Shown: piece by piece, positions 57,401-64,000 of the stretch
Numbering within the stretch: the stretch's first letter is position 1
Layout of the letters: each line of letters begins with the position of its first letter
NCBI GenBank assembly: GCA_039621445.1
Contig: CP154954.1
Coordinates: 17,514,589 to 17,578,588, forward strand
Length of the DNA stretch: 64,000 nucleotides
Direction: 5' to 3'
From: Euglena gracilis
Lineage: Eukaryota; Euglenida; Euglenophyceae; Euglenales
Notes under the pieces: model-generated
The model's input: only the letters and a program-made list of their open reading frames with translations
Told to the model about the DNA's origin: nothing
Databases searched by the model: none
Position numbers and translations under genes: made by a program

Positions 57401-60400
57401 CATCACAGAGCAGAAGACTTGTGGGTTGGCATCATCGAGCCCCCATGCGGGTTGGTCACCACATCTCCTCCCCAACCCCGCTTCCCGCCTGGGTCTGGGT
57501 CTGTGTCTCTGCGCCCGTGTGCGTGCGCACCTGTTGTGCTGTGCGATTTCGTGTGCGCTAAAAGCGAAACCAATGCCGACCCCGGCCCAGCCCACACCCC
57601 ACCCAACCGGGAACAATCCTCCGGGGGGCAGCTCAGACTTCTCTGAGGTTTGACCATCCATCATGCGATGACTCTGGGGACTTGGGGGTCATCACCGCTG
57701 CCAGGAGGACACCATCCGTCCGCCCCCGCCAACACCAATTCAGCAACTGCCCGTCCCCCAACCCTTCGTCCCAGGTTGGGCTCCCTCCAAACCCAGTTTG
57801 GCCCGTGTGGACACCCTTTGTTGACACCATTGCTGTTCTGCATTCATGTAAACATCCACGTCACAATCTCGCCCCATTTTCCGGCCAGCAGCACCATCGG
57901 ATTGGCGTGCTGGAGGATATTAAGGCTGCCACCCCCCCCCCCCACACCAACCCACAACCACACAGTGTTTGTGGGTGTGGATGAATATGCTTTTTTTGCG
58001 TGAAAAAATCTCACCACCAACACGCAATTGGTGGTGAGCCAACCACCCATGGCCCTGCCTCCTGCTCGCTGGAGTGACTGCGGCCAAAACAGCCGCCATT
58101 CCACGCAGCCACACCCCGCGGCCAGCCCTCTCAACCCCCATTTTCCAGCCAGCAACGTCACCCGTCCAATGCGCAGGCTGTAACAGAAATGGATGGGCCC
58201 CAATCAGCCTTGAAAAAAAATCAACTGTGCGGGAACACGACCAAACAGGTGTTCCAGGGGCCTCAGTAGCATCGACCAAGTTGAGATGTGCATCACAGAG
58301 CAGAAGACTTGTGGGTTGGCATCATCGAGCCCCCATGCGGGTTGGTCACCACATCTCCTCCCCAACCCCCCTTCCCGCCTGGGTCTGGGTCTGTGTCTCT
58401 GCGCCTGTGTGTGTGCGCACCTGTTGTGCTGTGCGATTTCGTGTGCGCTAAAAGCGAAACCAATGCCGACCCCGGCCCAGCCCACACCCCACCCAACCGG
58501 GAACAATCCTCCGGGGGGGCAGCTCAGACTTCTCTGAGGTTTGACCATCCATCATGCGATGACTCTGGGGACTTGGGGGTCATCACCGCTGCCAGGAGGA
58601 CACCATCCGTCCGCCCCCGCCAACACCAATTCAGCAACTGCCCGTCCCCCAACCCTTCGTCCCAGGTTGGGCTCCCTCCAAACCCAGTTTGGCCCGTGTG
58701 GACACCCTTTGTTGACACCATTGCTGTTCTGCATTCATGTAAACATCCACGTCACAATCTCGCCCCATTTTCCGGCCAGCAGCACCATCGGATTGGCGTG
58801 CTGGAGGATATTAAGGCTGCCACCCCCCCCCCCACATCAACCCACAACCACACAGTGTTTGTGGGTGTGGATGAATATGCTTTTTTTGCGTGAAAAAATC
58901 TCACCACCAACACGCAGTTGGTGGTGAGCCAACCACCCATGGCCCTGCCTCCTGCTCGCTGGAGTGACTGCGGCCAAAACAGCCGCCATTCCACGCAGCC
59001 ACACCCCGCGGCCAGCCCTCTCAACCCCCATTTTCCAGCCAGCAACGTCACCCGTCCAATGCGCAGGCTGTAACAGAAATGGATGGGCCCCAATCAGCCT
59101 TGAAAAAAAAATCACCTGTCGTGCGGGAACACGACCAAACAGGTGTTCCAGGGGCCTCAGTAGCATCGACCAAGTTGAGATGTGCATCACAGAGCAGAAG
59201 ACTTGTGGGTTGGCATCATCGAGCCCCCATGCGGGTTGGTCACCACATCTCCTCCCCAACCCCCCTTCCCGCCTGGGTCTGGGTCTGTGTCTCTGCGCCC
59301 GTGTGCGTGCGCACCTGTTGTGCTGTGCGATTTCGTGTGCGCTAAAAGCGAAACCAATGCCGACCCCGGCCCAGCCCACACCCCACCCAACCGGGAACAA
59401 TCCTCCGGGGGGCAGCTCAGACTTCTCTGAGGTTTGACCATCCATCATGCGATGACTCTGGGGACTTGGGGGTCATCACAGCTGCCAGGAGGACACCATC
59501 CGTCCGCCCCCGCCAACACCAATTCAGCAACTGCCCGTCCCCCAACCCTTCGTCCCAGGTTGGGCTCCCTCCAAACCCAGTTTGGCCCGTGTGGACACCC
59601 TTTGTTGACACCATTGCTGTTCTGCATTCATGTAAACATCCACGTCACAATCTCGCCCCATTTTCCGGCCAGCAGCACCATCGGATTGGCGTGCTGGAGG
59701 ATATTAAGGCTGCCACCCCCCCCCCCACATCAACCCACAACCACACAGTGTTTGTGGGTGTGGATGAATATGCTTTTTTTGCGTGAAAAAATCTCACCAC
59801 CAACACGCAATTGGTGGTGAGCCAACCACCCATGGCCCTGCCTCCTGCTCGCTGGAGTGACTGCGGCCAAAACAGCCGCCATTCCACGCAGCCACACCCC
59901 GCGGCCAGCCCTCTCAACCCCCATTTTCCAGCCAGCAACGTCACCCGTCCAATGCGCAGGCTGTAACAGAAATGGATGGGCCCCAATCAGCCCTGAAAAA
60001 AAAATCACCTGTCGTGCGGGAACACGACCAAACAGGTGTTCCAGGGGCCTCAGTAGCATCGACCAAGTTGAGATGTGCATCACAGAGCAGAAGACTTGTG
60101 GGTTGGCATCATCGAGCCCCCATGCGGGTTGGTCACCACATCTCCTCCCCAACCCCCCTTCCCGCCTGGGTCTGGGTCTGTGTCTCTGCGCCTGTGTGTG
60201 TGCGCACCTGTTGTGCTGTGCGATTTCGTGTGCGCTAAAAGCGAAACCAATGCCGACCCCGGCCCAGCCCACACCCCACCCAACCGGGAACAATCCTCCG
60301 GGGGGGCAGCTCAGACTTCTCTGAGGTTTGACCATCCATCATGCGATGACTCTGGGGACTTGGGGGTCATCACCGCTGCCAGGAGGACACCATCCGTCCG

Positions 60401-63196
60401 CCCCCGCCAACACCAATTCAGCAACTGCCCGTCCCCCAACCCTTCGTCCCAGGTTGGGCTCCCTCCAAACCCAGTTTGGCCCGTGCACCCTTTGTTGACA
60501 CCATTGCTGTTCTGCATTCATGTAAACATCCACGTCACAATCTCGCCCCATTTTCCGGCCAGCAGCACCATCGGATTGGCGTGCTGGAGGATATTAAGGC
60601 TGCCACCCCCCCCCCCCACATCAACCCACAACCACACAGTGTTTGTGGGTGTGGATGAATATGCTTTTTTTGCGTGAAAAAATCTCACCACCAACACGCA
60701 GTTGGTGGTGAGCCAACCACCCATGGCCCTGCCTCCTGCTCGCTGGAGTGACTGCGGCCAAAACAGCCGCCATTCCACGCAGCCACACCCCGCGGCCAGC
60801 CCTCTCAACCCCCATTTTCCAGCCAGCAACGTCACCCGTCCAATGCGCAGGCTGTAACAGAAATGGATGGGCCCCAATCAGCCTTGAAAAAAAAATCACC
60901 TGTCGTGCGGGAACACGACCAAACAGGTGTTCCAGGGGCCTCAGTAGCATCGACCAAGTTGAGATGTGCATCACAGAGCAGACGACTTGTGGGTTGGCAT
61001 CATCGAGCCCCCATGCGGGTTGGTCACCACGTCTCCTCCCCAACCCCCCTTCCCGCCTGGGTCTGGGTCTGTGTCTCTGCGCCCGTGTGCGTGCGCACCT
61101 GTTGTACTGTGCGGTTTTGTGTGCGCTAAAAGCGAAACCAATGCCGACCCCGGCCCAGCCCACACCCCACCCAACCGGGAACAATCCTCCGGGGGGCAGC
61201 TCAGACTTCTCTGAGGTTTGACCATCCATCATGCGATGACTCTGGGGACTTGGGGGTCATCACCGCTGCCAGGAGGACACCATCCGTCCGCCCCCGCCAA
61301 CACCAATTCAGCAACTGCCCGTCCCCCAACCCTTCGTCCCAGGTTGGGCTCCCTCCAAACCCAGTTTGGCCCGTGTGGACACCCTTTGTTGACAACATTG
61401 CTGTTCTGCATTCATATAAACATCCACGTCACAATCTCGCCCCATTTTCCGGCCAGCAGCACCATCGGATTGGCGTGCTGGAGGATATTAAGGCTGCCAC
61501 CCCCACACCAACCCACAGCCACACAGTGTTTGTGGGTGTGGATGAATATGCTTTTTTGCGTGAAAAAATCTCACCGCCAACACGCAGTTGGTGGTGAGCC
61601 AACCACCCATGGCCCTGCCTCCTGCTCGCTGGAGTGACTGCGGCCAAAACAGCCGCCATTCCACGCAGCCACACCCCACGGCCAGCCCTCTCAACCCCCA
61701 TTTTCCAGCCAGCAACGTCACCCGTCCAATGCACAGGCTGTAACAGAAATGGATGGGCCCCAATCAGCCTTGAAAAAAAAATCACCTGTCGTGCGGGAAC
61801 ACGACCAAACAGGTGTTCCAGGGGCCTCAGTAGCATCGACCAAGTTGAGATGTGCATCACAGAGCAGACGACTTGTGGGTTGGCATCATCGAGCCCCCAT
61901 GCGGGTTGGTCACCACGTCTCCTCCCCAACCCCCCTTCCTGCCTGGGTCTGGGTCTGTGTCTCTGCGCCCGTGTGCGTGCGCACCTGTTGTGCTGTGCGA
62001 TTTCGTGTGCGCTAAAAGCGAAACCAATGCCGACCCCGGCCCAGCCCACACCCCACCCAACCGGGAACAATCCTCCGGGGGGCAGCTCAGACTTCTCTGA
62101 GGTTTGACCATCCATCATGCGATGACTCTGGGGACTTGGGGGTCATCACCGCTGCCAGGAGGACACCATCCGTCCGCCCCCGCCAACACCAATTCAGCAA
62201 CTGCCCGTCCCCCAACCCTTCGTCCCAGGTTGGGCTCCCTCCAAACCCAGTTTGGCCCGTGTGGACACCCTTTGTTGACACCATTGCTGTTCTGCATTCA
62301 TGTAAACATCCACGTCACAATCTCGCCCCATTTTCCGGCCAGCAGCACCATCGGATTGGCGTGCTGGAGGATATTAAGGCTGCCACCCCCCCCCCCCCAC
62401 ACCAACCCACAACCACACAGTGTTTGTGGGTGTGGATGAATATGCTTTTTTTGCGCGAAAAAATCTCACCACCAACTCGCAGTTGGTCCGGCCAAAACAG
62501 CCGCCATTCCACGCAGCCACACCCCGCGGCCAGCCCTCTCAACCCCCATTTTCCAGCCAGCAACGTCACCCGTCCAATGCGCAGGCTGTAACAGAAATGG
62601 ATGGGCCCCAATCAGCCTTGAAAAAAAAACCACCTGTCGTGCGGGAACACGACCAAACAGGTGTTCCAGGGGCCTCAGTAGCATCGACCAAGTTGAGATG
62701 TGCATCACAGAGCAGACGACTTGTGGGTTGGCATCATCGAGCCCCCATGCGGGTTGGTCACCACGTCTCCTCCCCAACCCCCCTTCCCGCCTGGGTCTGG
62801 GTCTGTGTCTCTGCGCCCGTGTGCGTGCGCACCTGTTGTGCTGTGCGATTTCGTGTGCGCTAAAAGCGAAACCAATGCCGACCCTGGCCCAGCCCACACC
62901 CCACCCAACCGGGAACAATCCTCCGGGGGGGGGGGGCAGCTCAGACTTCTCTGAGGTTTGACCATCCATCATGCGATGACTCTGGGGACTTGGGGGTCAT
63001 CACCGCTGCCAGGAGGACACCATCCGTCCGCCCCCGCCAACACCACTTCAGCAACTGCCCGTCCCCCAACCCTTCGTCCCAGGTTGGGCTCCCTCCAAAC
63101 CCAGTTTGGCCCGTGTGGACACCCTTTGTTGACACCATTGCTGTTCTGCATTCATATAAACATCCAAGTCACAATCTCGCCCCATTTTCCGGCCAG
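54487..63196 (+). repeat. satellite B, second block, about 10 copies
   Basis: The same unit as 45034-53751, with the GACTGCGGCCAAAAC landmark near 54496, 55390, 56287, 57182, 58076, 58966, 59859, 60750 and 61636, and a shortened version near 62490. The last unit is truncated within the CCCCATTTTCCGGCCAG motif at 63196. Near the distal end several copies share private changes (GCAGACGACTTG, CACGTCTCC), suggesting local duplication. Confidence 0.93.
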
Positions 63197-63344
63197 TGTC
63201 TCTACCTTTTAGTCATGGATAATAATGCTGTCAGAGTATAGTCACCCTCTACTCCCATCCATGCAACTGCCATTTGTCTTTTTTTGAAACAGTTTTCGGC
63301 CTTTTTGTATTCTCTCCAAAAAGAATCTCTGCAGCAGTTCGCAC
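63197..63344. other. unique sequence between satellite B and the exon
   Basis: Probably 3' intron or 3' end of the minus-strand gene. If the exon is terminal, it continues through this stretch to a TAG at 63249-63251. Confidence 0.4.
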
Positions 63345-63523
63345 CTCATCATAGTTGAATTTCTCGTCCCCTGTCAAGGCACCGAACTTCTTGAGGGTGT
63401 CCTTCTCCAGCTCCCCCTGCTTGCCCTTGGAGTCATAAGAATAGAAACCCTTGCCCGTCTTCGTCCCCAGGTTGGGGGTCTTGGCCATGGCGTCAAGCAC
63501 GGAGTTCAACACAAAGCGTGGGC
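63345..63523 (-). CDS. 3-hydroxyacyl-CoA dehydrogenase family, internal exon
   Basis: On the minus strand the acceptor TTTTGCCCCAG precedes 63523. The frame reads PRFVLNSVLDAMAKTPN, then LGTKTGKGFYSYDSKG, then KQGELEKDTLKKFGAL and DEKFNYDE. LGxKxGKGFYxY is the hallmark after the NAD-binding and first C-terminal part of L-3-hydroxyacyl-CoA dehydrogenases, including the multifunctional beta-oxidation enzymes, which oxidise 3-hydroxyacyl-CoA to 3-ketoacyl-CoA with NAD+. The exon begins in phase 1 (two bases of a Gly codon). A donor-like GTGCGA follows GAG at 63345. Otherwise the frame runs on 31 codons to a stop at 63249. Upstream exons (NAD-binding domain) lie beyond the window or were not recognised. 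Whether the enzyme is a multifunctional (peroxisomal or mitochondrial) or a monofunctional form cannot be told from this fragment. Confidence 0.7.
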
Positions 63524-63585
63524 CTGGGGCAAAAATGGTTTTACTTCCACACTATGTGGCGGCAGCCAACAAAATACAACGCACA

Positions 63586-63765
63586 ATATAATATAATATA
63601 ATATAATATACTATACTATAATATATTATCCTATAACACAATAGAATGTAATAATATAATATAATATAATATAACAAAATGTAAGATAATTAATGTAATA
63701 CAATTAATGTAATGCAATATAATATAATATGGTATAATATAACATAATATAACAGCAGCCAATCA
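63586..63765. repeat. AT-rich (TATAA)n microsatellite
   Basis: Imperfect repeats of ATAAT/TATAA over about 180 bp with a few C and G interruptions. It lies in the presumed intron upstream of the exon at 63345-63523. Confidence 0.85.
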
Positions 63766-64000
63766 GTCATTTTTGGCTGGTGGAGACTAAGGGTATCGCG
63801 CAGGCATTCAATTAACTGTGCTACATAATCGGCAAACATGTATTGCGAGAATGAATGAAACTTGTATGAATAGAACTTAGGCGGTGCATCTCGCACTTAA
63901 ACTTTTTTTGGTTGATTTGCAGAAATCGACCAATTTTTTGATTTAGGCGCCGGTGTTGCAAGAGGTGAGGGCGAGAGGCGACAGGCGGACGATGAATCCA
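63766..64000. other. unique sequence, no supported exon
   Basis: Presumed intron of the minus-strand gene. Acceptor-like TTGATTTGCAG at 63912-63922 is on the other strand and opens no convincing frame. Confidence 0.35.

Noticed and set aside
22195-63196. Dozens of overlapping 60-240 codon frames on both strands in satellites A and B
   Set aside because: They are repeated copies of the same stop-poor sequence, open in several frames at once and disrupted by indels between copies. No splice or start context favours one.

Overview
Eukaryotic nuclear DNA from a repeat-rich, intron-rich genome. I cannot place the organism from sequence alone. No bacterial operons, Shine-Dalgarno sites, rRNA, tRNA or CRISPR arrays are visible. 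The supportable coding material is short exons with polypyrimidine-AG acceptors and mostly GT donors. The rest is intron sequence, small inverted-repeat elements and long satellite arrays.

Region 1 (about 1-22,190): one + strand gene appears to run through this region, cut into small exons by introns full of G/C homopolymers, hairpins and non-autonomous elements with terminal inverted repeats (TIRs). Four times (about 3.1, 8.6, 10.8 and 19.0 kb) it encodes the same module of roughly 80-86 residues, usually split over two exons. Modules 1 and 4 share DYP/EYP, GLTDDAIRII-like, LT/ITxE and VLxVWRxxNPxL motifs; 2 and 3 are more diverged. Short linker exons lie between modules, one rich in Glu-Pro repeats. 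Every well-bounded module and linker starts after a phase-1 intron and ends at a phase-1 donor, so each is a symmetric 1-1 unit. I do not recognise the domain. The intron after module 3 holds a 4.3-kb element: about 48 copies of a 77-bp satellite enclosed by palindrome-rich TIRs with flanking TA. A smaller element with similar arms lies at 207-1291, and a Tc1/mariner-like MITE at 1489-1996.

Region 2 (22,195-45,033): satellite A. Eighteen forward copies in two length classes (about 975 and 801 bp, alternating in the distal half) meet four reverse copies across an inverted-repeat junction (38,787-41,031). The core of the junction is scrambled and indel-rich.

Region 3 (45,034-63,196): satellite B, about 20 head-to-tail copies of a roughly 893-bp unit, interrupted at 53,752-54,486 by one strongly diverged unit.

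Region 4 (63,197-64,000): unique sequence with an AT microsatellite and one minus-strand exon of a 3-hydroxyacyl-CoA dehydrogenase family protein (fatty-acid beta-oxidation), whose other exons lie outside the window. The modular gene and this gene are on opposite strands and nothing links them functionally. The last visible exon of the modular gene ends in a splice donor, so that gene must continue downstream, possibly with the satellite arrays inside its introns.
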